From positions 1-39,914 of the forward strand of contig JASHUS010000205.1 of assembly GCA_030039865.1 (NCBI GenBank): 39,914 nt of DNA. The letters run 5' to 3'. The notes below the pieces were generated by a model. The model was not told where the DNA came from. It worked only from the letters and a program-made list of their open reading frames with translations, and searched no databases. The stretch's first letter is position 1, and every line of letters starts with the position of its first letter. This document shows, piece after piece, positions 21,969-30,008 of the stretch. The position numbers and the translations under genes were made by a program. This DNA is from Thermoplasmata archaeon. GTDB lineage: Archaea > Thermoplasmatota > Thermoplasmata > Lutacidiplasmatales > UBA184.

Positions 21969-22510
21969 CTAGCGCGCCGCCGGTCGTCGTGGCGCCGGCG
22001 TGGGGGCGGGCTCGGCGTAGAGGGCCCGCTCGAGCTCGCGGGCGGCCTCCGCCGTGCCGGCCGAGCGGAAGGCGTCGAGCCGGGTCCGATTGACCTCGAA
22101 GAACGCCGGTCCTCCCGCGAACCCGTGGAGCAGCTCGGCCGCCTCGGTCGGCCGACCGAGCAGATAGATCGCCGCCCCGAGCGCCTCCGCCGTGTTGAGC
22201 TCGCCGAAGCGGCCGTAGTGCTGGGGATTGGTCGCGATCAGGAACGGCAGGCGCCGACGGGCGAGGGCCCCGCCGTCGCGGATCGGCAACGCCGCGCGGG
22301 CGGAGAGGCGGTTCCACGAGCAGTCGATGACGAGCACGCCGACGCGCTCCGCCGCGGCCGGTCGGCACCCGAGAGCGGACGATCCGCGTACGGGTCGAGG
22401 ACGACCGGGGCGCCGGCGCGCGCGTCCCCGGAGTAGGCTCGGACCAACCCGAGGCTCAACAGGCGTCGACCCGTGCACGCGCGCGGGTGGTCGTCGCCGA
22501 TGACGCGGAT
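21969..22510 (-). pseudogene. tsr3: tsr3-like rRNA aminocarboxypropyltransferase, frame disrupted
   Basis: Tsr3 adds an aminocarboxypropyl group to small-subunit rRNA. The N-terminal part (IRVIGDDHPRACTGRRLLSL, then VLDPYADRPLSGADR) is in one frame. The rest (VGVLVIDCSW, ATNPQHYGRFGELNTAEAL, to the stop at 21969) is in another. The change falls at about 22354-22364. One extra base there would restore a continuous protein of normal length. No ATG, GTG or TTG stands at the expected N-terminus just after the aldolase stop. Both halves are well conserved, so a sequence error is as likely as true decay. A programmed shift is possible but unsupported. Confidence 0.8.
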
Positions 22511-22529
22511 CCAGCGGCGGAGGGGGGCG

Positions 22530-23441
22530 CTAGGTCGGGGGTTGGGCGTACTCCCGGAAGATCCCATGGATCTCACGCGTGATCGCGAGCGCCTCGTCCC
22601 TCGGGCGTTGCCAGAGGTTGCGGCCGAAGATGATGCCGGTCGCACCGGCCTCCATCGACGAGCGAACCTTCGTGAGGAGGTCCGTATCGTCGACCTTCTC
22701 TCCACCCGAGACAAGCACGAACGCGCGGCCGGCGCTCTGCACGACCTTGTGGAACGCCGCCTCCGGCGACAGGTGAAGCGTCGGGTACGGCGCGGGACTG
22801 TCGGCATCCTTCTCCGATGCGACCGGATAGTTGATCTTGACGACGTCCGCGCCGAGCTCGAGCGCGACGCGAGCCGCGTAGTCGACGGCGTACAGGCTTT
22901 CCCGGCCGCCCTTCTTCGCGACGTAGTCGCCGCGCGGGTACGACCAGACGATCAACGGCATGCCGAGCCGGTCCGCCTCCGCGCGCACCTGGGTCAGTTG
23001 CGCGAAGTCGCGGTCCTGCGACGGCGAGCCGACGTAGAGCGTGTAGCCCACCGCATCGGCCCCGAGCCGGACCGCGTCCTCGACGCTCCCGGTGAGCCCG
23101 CTGAACGCGGCGCCGTCGGGGGGGATCCCGGTCTTGCCGTTGATCTTCAGGATGAGGGGGACGTCGCCCGCGAACTCGTGATAGTACTTCTCCGCGAGGC
23201 CGATGTGCAGCGCGATCGCGCTGAAGTTCCCGTCCCGGGCGAGCTCGTACTGGTAGAGCGGATCGAGCGACGCGGGGTTGGCGAAGAAGTCGATCGGACC
23301 GTGCTCGAGGCCCTGGTCGATCGGGAGCGCGAGCATCGTGCCGCCCCCCGGTCCGTGCTCGTAGAGCAGCCGCTTGAGCCGCGTCTTCTTCCCCGGCGAC
23401 AGGCCGATCCGGTCGAGCGCGGGTCGAGGGTAATGCGCCAC
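22530..23441 (-). CDS. fba: Archaeal class I fructose-bisphosphate aldolase (DhnA/FbaB family)
   Basis: This 303-residue TIM-barrel protein has the Schiff-base lysine at residue 202 in DVVKINYP, with LPIDQGLEHGP near the N-terminus and a phosphate-binding GATGIIFGRN segment near the end. It splits or forms fructose 1,6-bisphosphate in the central carbon pathway. Close relatives include 2-amino-3,7-dideoxy-D-threo-hept-6-ulosonate synthase, but the length and motifs fit the aldolase better. The start is a GTG at 23441, with a TTAAAT box at 23472-23480 upstream. Confidence 0.88.
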   Translation of the reverse strand: MAHYPRPALDRIGLSPGKKTRLKRLLYEHGPGGGTMLALPIDQGLEHGPIDFFANPASLDPLYQYELARDGNFSAIALHIGLAEKYYHEFAGDVPLILKINGKTGIPPDGAAFSGLTGSVEDAVRLGADAVGYTLYVGSPSQDRDFAQLTQVRAEADRLGMPLIVWSYPRGDYVAKKGGRESLYAVDYAARVALELGADVVKINYPVASEKDADSPAPYPTLHLSPEAAFHKVVQSAGRAFVLVSGGEKVDDTDLLTKVRSSMEAGATGIIFGRNLWQRPRDEALAITREIHGIFREYAQPPT

Positions 23442-23471
23442 GCGAACGCACCTCGGCCGCGCACCCGGGCC

Positions 23472-23512
23472 TGCGATTTAAGGCTTGACGCGGCCCCGGC
23501 ACGCGTCTTTAT
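23472..23512. promoter_or_regulatory. Divergent TATA-like boxes between aldolase and CDF transporter
   Basis: CCTTAAATCG on the minus strand (23481-23472) faces the aldolase gene, and CTTTATCC on the plus strand (23505-23512) faces the transporter. They predict leaders of about 10 and 28 bases respectively. Confidence 0.4.
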
Positions 23513-23562
23513 CCTCCGGACCCCGTAGCGACCGTGCCCTCCCGGTCGGGGAGCTGGCCTCG

Positions 23563-24447
23563 ATGCGGGCGCAGGTCATCATCGTCGCGACGCTCGCCCT
23601 CAACGCCGGGCTGTTCGCGGCGAACCTCGCGGTCGCGATCTTCTCGGGCAGCCGCACGGTCTTCGCCCAGGCGATCTACACCGTCACCGACCTGATCGGC
23701 AGCGGTCTCTTGCTCTGGGGGCTCCACGTCTCGCGGAAGCCGGCCGACTACACCTACCCGTTCGGCCGCGGGAAGGAGCGGTTCTTCTGGGCGTTCGTCT
23801 CGATCCTCGTCACCTTCACGGTCGCCGGGATCATCGCGCTCGTGACCGGCTTCGAGCAGGCGATCTCGCCCGCGCCGATCCACCACGAGCTCTACGGCCT
23901 CGCCGTCATCGCCGCCTCGCTCGGCGTCAGCCTCGGGGGAATCTGGATCACGCTGCGCGAGCTCCGCGTCTCGCGGGAGTCCCTCCAGGCCCTCCTCGAG
24001 AGCGCGAACCAGGGGCTGAAGTCGATCTTCTACCAGGACCTCGTCACCATCGCGGGCTGCATCGTCGCCTTCAGCGGCCTCGTCACCGTCTATCAGACGG
24101 GGTACTACTGGGTCGACGGGCTGACGGCGGCGATCCAGGGACTGCTCCTGGTCGCGACCGGCTTCCTCTTGACCGCGGAGAGCCGGGAGTACCTCATCGG
24201 TCGGGCGCTCGACCCGCAGGTCGCCCGGTCGCTCCTCGGCGTCATCGAACGCGATGCGCGGGTCGGCCGCGTCCGGAGCCTGCAGTCGATGCTCCTCGGA
24301 CCGGACGACGCGCTCCTCGCGCTCAGGATCAACTTCCGCGACGACCTGACGACCGATCAGATCGAGACCGCGATCGACGAGATCACGTCCTCGCTCCGCG
24401 GCAGCTATCCGGTGCTGCGGCACATCGTCATCGAACCGGAGTCGTGA
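23563..24447 (+). CDS. Cation diffusion facilitator (CDF)-type transporter
   Basis: This 294-residue protein has about six membrane helices followed by a cytoplasmic ferredoxin-like domain. The loop PFGRGKERFFWAFV after helix 2 is typical of CDF transporters of the ZnT9-like branch. The usual metal site His/Asp pairs are altered: helix 2 shows TVTDLIG and helix 5 FYQDLV, so each keeps only the Asp. Metal specificity, or even transport of Zn2+, is therefore doubtful. I chose the ATG at 23563 because the upstream extension is not hydrophobic and crosses the promoter. Its end overlaps the convergent MFS gene by 20 bases. Confidence 0.85.
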   Translation: MRAQVIIVATLALNAGLFAANLAVAIFSGSRTVFAQAIYTVTDLIGSGLLLWGLHVSRKPADYTYPFGRGKERFFWAFVSILVTFTVAGIIALVTGFEQAISPAPIHHELYGLAVIAASLGVSLGGIWITLRELRVSRESLQALLESANQGLKSIFYQDLVTIAGCIVAFSGLVTVYQTGYYWVDGLTAAIQGLLLVATGFLLTAESREYLIGRALDPQVARSLLGVIERDARVGRVRSLQSMLLGPDDALLALRINFRDDLTTDQIETAIDEITSSLRGSYPVLRHIVIEPES

Positions 24448-25678
24448 CGGGCGGCAGCGCCCCCGCGACGAGCTCGCGGTAGCGCGCGACCGTGAGGACG
24501 ACGAGCGCCACCGCGACCGCCCCGAAGAAGAGGTAGAGGCCGGGCTTCCCCAGGAGATCGTAGAGCCCGGACGACGCGAAGAGGCCAAGGATCATCCCGA
24601 GGGAGATCGTAAGGGAGTAGATCGCCATCGTCGTCGCCCGGCCGTACTCGCTCGTCAGGTCCGCGAGCGCGGCCAGCGCCGCCGGCCCGTAGGAGAGGGC
24701 CGCGATGACGCTGATCCCGATGCCGACGATCAGCGGGAGCTCGGCCCCGTAGGCGACGAGCAGGCTCGCGAAGAGCATGACCGCGACGAACCCGCCGGCC
24801 CCGATCGTCATCATCCGCATCCGCCCCGCCCGGTCGGCGAGCCGGCCGAAGAGCGGCTGCGTCACCACGAGGAGCGAGCCGGCGCCCGCGATCACGATCG
24901 CGAGGTAGACGTCGGAGATCCCGAGCCCCGCGGCCGACGTGGCGAGGAAGACGAGCGCCGTCCCGATCAGCATGTAGATCACGAGCCAGGGCAGCGTAAC
25001 GAGGAGCACGCTCCGACGGAACGCCGAGCGGACCACGGTCCGGACCGGGAGCCCCGGGGTCCCCGGCGCCACCGGCAGCCCCCGGGTGAGCCCGTAGGCG
25101 AGGAGGAGCCCCGCCGCGAGCGACGCGGCGCCGAGAAGGAAGGCGAACGCGAGCGAACGGTTCGCGACGATCCCGAGCAGGCCGAAGCCGAGCGCGAACC
25201 CCGCGATCCAGCCGAAGAGGTTCATCGCGTCGAATCGGCCCATCTCGAAGCCGACCTCGTCGGAGCGCGAGTGGCCGGCGACGATCGCGAGGCTCGGCGC
25301 GAGGATGGCGCCGCTCGCGATGCCGAACAGGAAGTTGAGCGCGCCGAGCGCGATGGGCGAGCGCGTGGTCGCGACCGCGACCAGGAGGAGCGCCGCGCCG
25401 CCCATTCCGAGGAAGAGGACCGGGAACCGTCCGTACCGGTCGGCGGCCGCGCCCGAGAGCAGCACGGTCGAGAACTCCCCGACCGACGCGAGGGCGCTCA
25501 CGACGCCCGCCTCGCCGACGTCGGCCTGGCCGAGGTTCGTCGAGCGCAGCAGGATGTAGCTCGCGAAGACCGCGATTGAGATCCCGAAGGCGAAGCGCAC
25601 GAAGAACGTCGCGCCGAAGACCGCGAGGAGCGGTCGGGAGTGTTCCCGCCCGACGGGCCCCCGCGCCGGTGCGTCCAC
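24428..25678 (-). CDS. Major facilitator superfamily transporter
   Basis: This 416-residue protein has about twelve hydrophobic helices. Conserved MFS loop motifs are present: GAAADRYGRFPVLF between helices 2 and 3 and GRLADRAGRMRMM in the second half, each a GxxxDRxGR motif A. It is probably a drug or metabolite exporter, but the substrate is not readable. The start is a GTG at 25678, eleven bases after the VOC gene, so the two may share a transcript. The 3' end overlaps the transporter gene at 23563. Confidence 0.9.
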   Translation of the reverse strand: MDAPARGPVGREHSRPLLAVFGATFFVRFAFGISIAVFASYILLRSTNLGQADVGEAGVVSALASVGEFSTVLLSGAAADRYGRFPVLFLGMGGAALLLVAVATTRSPIALGALNFLFGIASGAILAPSLAIVAGHSRSDEVGFEMGRFDAMNLFGWIAGFALGFGLLGIVANRSLAFAFLLGAASLAAGLLLAYGLTRGLPVAPGTPGLPVRTVVRSAFRRSVLLVTLPWLVIYMLIGTALVFLATSAAGLGISDVYLAIVIAGAGSLLVVTQPLFGRLADRAGRMRMMTIGAGGFVAVMLFASLLVAYGAELPLIVGIGISVIAALSYGPAALAALADLTSEYGRATTMAIYSLTISLGMILGLFASSGLYDLLGKPGLYLFFGAVAVALVVLTVARYRELVAGALPPVTTPVR

Positions 25679-25688
25679 GGTCCCGGGC

Positions 25689-26081
25689 CTACCCGGGGGC
25701 GGACGGCGCCCGCTCGATGAGCTCGATCCAGACGTCGTTCGGATCGAGGATGAACGCGATGCGCGACGAGCCGCCGCCGAGCCGGAACGGCTCCTTCGCG
25801 ACCCGCACGTTCTTCTCCCGGAGCTTGAGCAGGACCCGATCGAGCTCCGCGACCTCGAACGCCAGGTGGTCGAGCTGCTCGCCGGCCGGGAAGTCGTCCT
25901 TCCCGTCCCAGTGCGTGAGCTCGATCCGCGCCCCGCTCGCGGGGTCGCGGACGAACGCGATCTCCGCGTGGTTCTCGGGGATCGTCCGACGGCGCTCGAA
26001 CTCGAGCCCGAGCACGTCGGTGTAGAACGCGAGGCTCTCGTCCATGTGCCGCACCGTGATCGACGTGTGGAGGAACTTCAT
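25689..26081 (-). CDS. Glyoxalase I-like VOC-family protein
   Basis: This 130-residue protein has two beta-alpha-beta-beta-beta units. The four metal-ligand positions of glyoxalase I are all present: His5 in LHTSITV, Glu in IELTHW, His in LDHLAFEV and Glu in WIELIE. It probably handles methylglyoxal-type aldehydes or a related substrate. Archaea generally lack glutathione, so another thiol would be used. It is the first gene of a likely pair with the MFS transporter, and a GACTTTACC box lies upstream at 26111-26119. Confidence 0.85.
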   Translation of the reverse strand: MKFLHTSITVRHMDESLAFYTDVLGLEFERRRTIPENHAEIAFVRDPASGARIELTHWDGKDDFPAGEQLDHLAFEVAELDRVLLKLREKNVRVAKEPFRLGGGSSRIAFILDPNDVWIELIERAPSAPG

Positions 26082-26133
26082 CGCCGTGCGGTTCTAGCGA
26101 CGCTCGGGCGGGTAAAGTCTCGCTTGCTCGGGA

Positions 26134-27864
26134 CTAGGGGTGTCCGTAGACGACCCGCAGCGGGGTCGAGCCGGGCGCCCAGTCCCCGTCGACCCGGACG
26201 AACCCAACGCGCTCGAACTGGAGGATGTCGCGCGGCTGCGCCGCCGCGAGCGCCGCCTCGCCGATCCCGCCCGACCGGCCCCCCTCGGGCGAGAGTACCT
26301 CGACCGGGAGCGCGTCGGCCGCCGACACCCACTGGAGCCGAGGGAGACGCTGGTTGGGGCGGCTCGTGAACGTCGCGCGGATCGATCCGCCGGCTCCCGG
26401 GACCTCGGCCGGCAGGCGCACGTTGACGAGGTCCTTCAGGCGGACCTCCTCGCCCGGGTGGGCTGCGAGGTCCTTCGCGGCGAGGTAGAAGTCGGGCCCG
26501 GCGCGGACCGTGCGCCGTCCGAGCTCCGGCCGGTCCGGATGGTTCGCGAGCTCGACCGAAGCGAGCTCGAACGGGTAGCCGTCGACCCCGACCCGGACGG
26601 GATCGGCCACGAACGAACGGCGGACGGTCGTCGCATCGATCCGCTGGCGGTTCTCCGCGTAGAGCGTCTCCGCGGGCACCTCGATGTCGGCGAGGGAGAG
26701 GCCGAAGGAGAGCGTGAACGCCCGGAGGGCGTCCATCGAGATCCCCCGTCGATCGAGGGACCGCAGCGACCAGGTCCGCGGGTCGGCCCACCCGTCGTAC
26801 TCGCCGGACTTGACCTCGGCGTAGGACTTACTCTTCGAGACCTTGGCTTCGCGGACGCGCAGGATCCCCCAGTGGAGGAACGGCGGGCCGGTGACCCCGA
26901 GGAGGTCCCAGACGTACCGTTCGACGCGGTCCTCCATGACGAGGTCCTTGCCCCGCACGACGTGCGTCACGCCGAGCTCGACGTCGTCCACGACCCACGA
27001 GAACTCGAGGAGCGGCCAGACGCGGATCCGCTGCCCGACGCGCGGATGCACCTGGTCGCTGATCCGGAAGAGCACCCGGTCGCGGAACGCGGGGTCCGGG
27101 TCCGCGAGATCGGTGCGCAGGCGCAGCACCGCCTCGCCGGGACCGTAGCCGTTCCCGAGCATCTTCTCCCATTCCGTGAGCGTCTCCGCGACGGTCTGGG
27201 CACGCTCGGGACACGCCCGCCCGAGCCGACGATTCTCCCGCAGGAGCTCGGGCGGGCAGCGGCAGACGTACGCCCCGCCCTTTTCGATGACGCGCCGGGC
27301 CCACGGGTAGTGCGACGGGATCCGGTCGGACTTGTAGAGGACGCGATCCGGCCGCACCCCGGCGAGCTCGAGATCGCCGAGGATGAGGTCGAAGAACTCC
27401 GGCTCGACCCGCTTCTCCTCCGAGCCGATCGTGTCGTCGAAGACGAGGAGGAGCTCGCCGCCGTACCGCTCGTGGTAGTACTGGTTCACGAAGAGCATCC
27501 GGGCGCTCCCGATGTGGAGGCCCCCGCTCGGGAACGGCGCCATCCGCAGGCGCACCTTGCCCGGCACGGCCCCGGGGAGCTCGGGGAACGTTCCCCCTTC
27601 GTCGCGGGCCGGGCGGGGCGCCCCGGCCTCGGGACCTCCGCGGCGGACGAGCTCCTCCTCGAGCTCGGGCACCGGGCGGCCGGCGAGCTCCGCGACGACC
27701 TGCGACGCGAACGACCGGACCTCCTCCGCCCGCCGCCGCAGGGTCGGCTCGCTCGCCAGGATCCGGCTGACGACCGGGGCGACCTCGGCGACGCCCGCAT
27801 GCGCGACCGCGTTCTCGAGCGCGATCCGCCGCACCCGGTCCTCGACCCCCGGCGGGAGCGGCAC
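26134..27864 (-). CDS. gltX: Glutamyl-tRNA synthetase, archaeal type
   Basis: This 576-residue class I synthetase charges tRNA with glutamate. In archaea it usually also makes Glu-tRNA(Gln) for the amidotransferase. The HIGH-like motif PSGGLHIG is at residues 112-119, the KMSKS-like motif appears as KVSKSKS, and the C-terminal half is the beta-barrel anticodon domain of the archaeal/eukaryotic class. The first 100 residues are the helical extension typical of archaeal enzymes. The start is the GTG at 27864, decided by a TATA-like box at 27888-27892, 26 bases upstream, inside the end of the preceding gene. Confidence 0.96.
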   Translation of the reverse strand: MPLPPGVEDRVRRIALENAVAHAGVAEVAPVVSRILASEPTLRRRAEEVRSFASQVVAELAGRPVPELEEELVRRGGPEAGAPRPARDEGGTFPELPGAVPGKVRLRMAPFPSGGLHIGSARMLFVNQYYHERYGGELLLVFDDTIGSEEKRVEPEFFDLILGDLELAGVRPDRVLYKSDRIPSHYPWARRVIEKGGAYVCRCPPELLRENRRLGRACPERAQTVAETLTEWEKMLGNGYGPGEAVLRLRTDLADPDPAFRDRVLFRISDQVHPRVGQRIRVWPLLEFSWVVDDVELGVTHVVRGKDLVMEDRVERYVWDLLGVTGPPFLHWGILRVREAKVSKSKSYAEVKSGEYDGWADPRTWSLRSLDRRGISMDALRAFTLSFGLSLADIEVPAETLYAENRQRIDATTVRRSFVADPVRVGVDGYPFELASVELANHPDRPELGRRTVRAGPDFYLAAKDLAAHPGEEVRLKDLVNVRLPAEVPGAGGSIRATFTSRPNQRLPRLQWVSAADALPVEVLSPEGGRSGGIGEAALAAAQPRDILQFERVGFVRVDGDWAPGSTPLRVVYGHP

Positions 27865-27885
27865 GGGGCGCGCGACCGTTCTCGG

Positions 27886-27894
27886 GGTTAAAGG
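27886..27894 (-). promoter_or_regulatory. TATA-like box of gltX overlapping an upstream stop codon
   Basis: CCCTTTAACC on the minus strand is centred 26 bases before the GTG of gltX. Its TAA (27890-27888) is also the stop codon of the RuvC-fold gene, so promoter and gene end coincide. Confidence 0.5.
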
Positions 27895-28700
27895 GATTCG
27901 CGCGGCGGGCCGGGCGGACGCGGGCCGCGGTACGCGGGGTTGCGCTCGATCGTCTCGATGACGGCTTCCGCGAGGGTGATCTCCCCGCGCAGGACCCGGT
28001 GCGCCGAGGTGCGCGAGATCGTCACCCGGCCGTCGCTGCCCTCGCGGCTCAGTCGCTGGAGGTTGGCGATCTCCCCCGGGGTGTACGACTCCGGGATCGG
28101 CTCCCGGACGACGAGCCCGCGGCCGCGGGCGATCTCGCGGGCGGCCGCGGCGTCGCGCGGGCGGCGTCGCCCCCGGGGCGTCGTGCCCTGCTCGTCGACG
28201 AGTTCGACCGTTCGCTGGTGAGCGAGGAGCGCGTTGACGATTCGATTCCGAGCCGGGGGGTCTCCTGTCCCGACGCGGAAGACGACGCGACGGGTCTCGA
28301 ACCGGTGGCGCAAGTGCTTCGCGAAGACGCCCGCAGCCTCGGGCGAGTCGAGGTTCCCCTGACCGATCACGGAGGCGCCGGCGAGGATCGCGTAGCCCGG
28401 CCGGGGACCGGGATCGATCCCGACGACGATCTCCTCCTCCGCCGAGCTCGGTCCGAGGGCGTGCTCCACCGCGGCGCCGAGCGCCCGTCGATCGATCCCT
28501 TCCGAGACGGCGATGACGTTCGAATGGGCGATCGAGGGAGCTTCCGCCGGTGACGTGAGCACGATGGCGACGCTCTCGGGGATCCGGTCCCCGGGAAAAA
28601 GGCTCACCGTGGGCCAGCGTCGGTCTCGGAGAAGTCCCGCCAGCTCGTGATAGAGCGACGGGTCCCGAGTGACGAGTGCGACCGACCGACGTGCCACCAT
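27888..28700 (-). CDS. RuvC/RNase H-fold protein of unknown function
   Basis: This 270-residue protein has an N-terminal domain of about 90 residues with no known motif. A RuvC-like fold then begins with VVGIDPGPRPGYAIL, where an Asp is at the first catalytic position. VVFRVGTGDPPARNRIV, VELVDEQGTT with a Glu at the second position, and a DAAAAREIARG helix complete the fold. The last 60 residues resemble a helix-turn-helix-like tail. A nuclease acting on branched or structured nucleic acid is plausible, but whether the active site is complete is unclear. A TTAATG box 26 bases before the ATG at 28700 fits a leaderless message. Confidence 0.7.
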   Translation of the reverse strand: MVARRSVALVTRDPSLYHELAGLLRDRRWPTVSLFPGDRIPESVAIVLTSPAEAPSIAHSNVIAVSEGIDRRALGAAVEHALGPSSAEEEIVVGIDPGPRPGYAILAGASVIGQGNLDSPEAAGVFAKHLRHRFETRRVVFRVGTGDPPARNRIVNALLAHQRTVELVDEQGTTPRGRRRPRDAAAAREIARGRGLVVREPIPESYTPGEIANLQRLSREGSDGRVTISRTSAHRVLRGEITLAEAVIETIERNPAYRGPRPPGPPRESL

Positions 28701-28708
28701 GGTACCTG

Positions 28709-28729
28709 ACGATGATATACGGCATTAAC
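28709..28729. promoter_or_regulatory. Compact bidirectional promoter
   Basis: Only 41 bases separate the ATG at 28700 (leftward) and the GTG at 28742 (rightward). GTTAATGCC on the minus strand is centred 26 bases before the leftward ATG. GATATACGG on the plus strand is centred about 25 bases before the rightward GTG. The two pre-initiation complexes would overlap and probably compete. Confidence 0.5.
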
Positions 28730-28741
28730 CTTCGCCCCCAC

Positions 28742-29089
28742 GTGCCCGTCTGTCTCCACTGCGGCGAGCTCGCTCCGGAAGGGGCGCTCTTCTGCGCGAA
28801 GTGCGGCTACACGCTTCCCCAGGTCGACGCCCCCGGCGCGGCTCCGGCGCCTGCCCTCCCGGCCCCGCCTCCTTCGATGCCGGGGGCGGCGCCGCCTCCT
28901 CCGCCCCCCGCGCCGACGAGCGCGAGCGCGTTCGTCCCGATCGCGACCCCAGCGTACCTCGTCGCGATCCCGCCGGGCGCCACGGGACCGATCCCGCCGC
29001 CGCCGAGCGGCAAGTACTGCGTCCACTGCCGGACGATCATCGCCCGTGCGGCGGCCTACTGCCCGGTCTGCCAGCAGCCGCAACCGTGA
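28742..29089 (+). CDS. Double zinc-ribbon protein with proline-rich linker
   Basis: This 115-residue protein has one zinc ribbon at each end: CLHCGELAPEGALFCAKCG near the start and CVHCRTIIARAAAYCPVC near the end. The linker of about 65 residues is rich in Pro and Ala. I chose the GTG at 28742 by its distance from the TATA-like box. An ATG at 28712 is in frame but lies inside that box. The stop overlaps the GTG of the RNase P protein gene (GTGA, 29086-29089), which links its expression to RNase P. Function is unknown. Confidence 0.75.
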   Translation: MPVCLHCGELAPEGALFCAKCGYTLPQVDAPGAAPAPALPAPPPSMPGAAPPPPPPAPTSASAFVPIATPAYLVAIPPGATGPIPPPPSGKYCVHCRTIIARAAAYCPVCQQPQP

Positions 29090-29535
29090 CGACGCGCGGC
29101 CGCCGGGGACGACGCACCGGCGCGATGGTCCGGATCGCCCGGACCCGTGTCTCGGACCTCTTCGCGCTCGCCGAGCGGGAGGCCGCGGGCGGGGACTTGG
29201 CGCTCGCCGACCGCTACGTGCTCCTCGCGCGCCGCGTGAGCACCCGCTACAACGTCCGTCTTCCGCGAACGTACGGCGAGCTGTACTGCCGAGGCTGCTC
29301 GGCGTTCTGGGTCGAGGGCCGCACGGTCCGGACCCGCCTGCGGTCCGGACGGCGGGTCCGGACGTGCCTCAAGTGCGGGCGGGCCCGGCGCGCCCCGCTC
29401 GCCCCGGCTCGATTGTCGACGGTCCCGGCGCCCGGCCGGGGGTCGGAAGGCATCGAGCGGGAGGAGGGGGCGCTCTCGTTCGTCCTCCCCGAGGAAGAGT
29501 CGGAGCTCGCCGACGAGGAATCGGAAGAGGAATAA
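29086..29535 (+). CDS. rnp4: RNase P protein component 4 (Rpp21/Rpr2 family)
   Basis: This protein is part of archaeal RNase P, which trims the 5' leader of tRNAs. The conserved pattern is clear: an N-terminal helix pair with ALADRYVLLARRVSTRYNVRLPR, then the zinc site YCRGC and TCLKCG around an Arg-rich loop. A C-terminal extension of about 50 residues is acidic and ends in a run of Glu. I prefer the GTG at 29086 because of the coupled GTGA overlap and the basic N-terminus. An ATG at 29125 is the alternative start. tRNA-Leu(CAA) follows 27 bases later. Confidence 0.9.
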   Translation: MTTRGRRGRRTGAMVRIARTRVSDLFALAEREAAGGDLALADRYVLLARRVSTRYNVRLPRTYGELYCRGCSAFWVEGRTVRTRLRSGRRVRTCLKCGRARRAPLAPARLSTVPAPGRGSEGIEREEGALSFVLPEEESELADEESEEE

Positions 29536-29538
29536 CCC
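29530..29538 (+). promoter_or_regulatory. TATA-like box of tRNA-Leu(CAA)
   Basis: GAGGAATAACC is centred about 29 bases before the tRNA 5' end at 29563. It overlaps the end of the RNase P protein gene. Confidence 0.4.
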
Positions 29539-29562
29539 CCATTGACACCTCGCCGACGACGC

Positions 29563-29645
29563 GCCGGGGTGGCCGAGCGGCCAAAGGCGGCAGACTCAAG
29601 ATCTGCTCTCGCAGGAGTTCCCAGGTTCGAATCCTGGCCCCGGCA
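29563..29645 (+). tRNA. tRNA-Leu(CAA)
   Basis: This 83-base type II tRNA has acceptor GCCGGGG/CCCCGGC, anticodon stem GCAGA/TCTGC with loop CTCAAGA and anticodon CAA at 29597-29599. A long variable arm is present, the T-arm is CCAGG-TTCGAAT-CCTGG and the discriminator is A. There is no intron, in contrast to tRNA-Leu(TAG) in the same window. CCA is not encoded. A toxin-antitoxin cassette follows directly downstream. Confidence 0.96.
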
Positions 29646-29738
29646 CATGAACCCTCCCCTGGGCGTCGCCGAACGGAATCCTTCCGGGGCCCTCGGCGCC
29701 CTCCGCGAGTTCGATCTTCGCTCGGGGAAGCATCGTCT

Positions 29739-30008
29739 CTAAAGTCCGTAGGCTTCGTCGTGGTGGGCCAATCTTAGCAAACGCACTACCTGTTGTTTGA
29801 GCAAAGGTTCGAAGAGCAGAACATACGATCCTGCGACGTGCACTCGGCGCACTCCTTGAAGGGGGGCATGCAGGGGCTTGTAATGGAGAGGGTTCCGGAG
29901 AATTTGGTCCACCTTGGTTTCGACAGCGCGTTTGAATCCGGCGTTGCGTGCGCAGAGCTTCCGGTAGTCACGCTCGAACTCAGGGGAGACCTCCAGGTCC
30001 CAGCTCAC
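29739..30008 (-). CDS. RelE/YafQ-type toxin
   Basis: This 89-residue protein has the RelE-superfamily pattern: VSPEFERDYRKLCARN helix, VETKVDQILRNPLHYKPL, the strand VRRVHVAGSYVLLFE with its basic residues, and a final LLRLAHHDEAYGL. Such toxins cut mRNA on the ribosome. The paired His residues and Tyr near the end are in the catalytic region. It begins with GTG at 30008, overlapping the antitoxin stop by four bases (GTGA). Base composition is lower in GC than in the neighbours, and the cassette lies right behind tRNA-Leu, suggesting acquisition. Confidence 0.85.
   Translation of the reverse strand: MSWDLEVSPEFERDYRKLCARNAGFKRAVETKVDQILRNPLHYKPLHAPLQGVRRVHVAGSYVLLFEPLLKQQVVRLLRLAHHDEAYGL

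Noticed and set aside
22238..22807. 189-codon minus frame as an independent gene
   Set aside because: Its start lies inside the aldolase gene and only its middle part (the Tsr3 N-terminal half) is meaningful. It is explained by the tsr3 frame disruption.
26140..27891. 583-codon plus-strand open frame opposite gltX
   Set aside because: It is a shadow of the real gltX frame. The peptide is Arg/Glu/Asp/Pro-rich without hydrophobic cores, as expected from antisense reading of very GC-rich codons.
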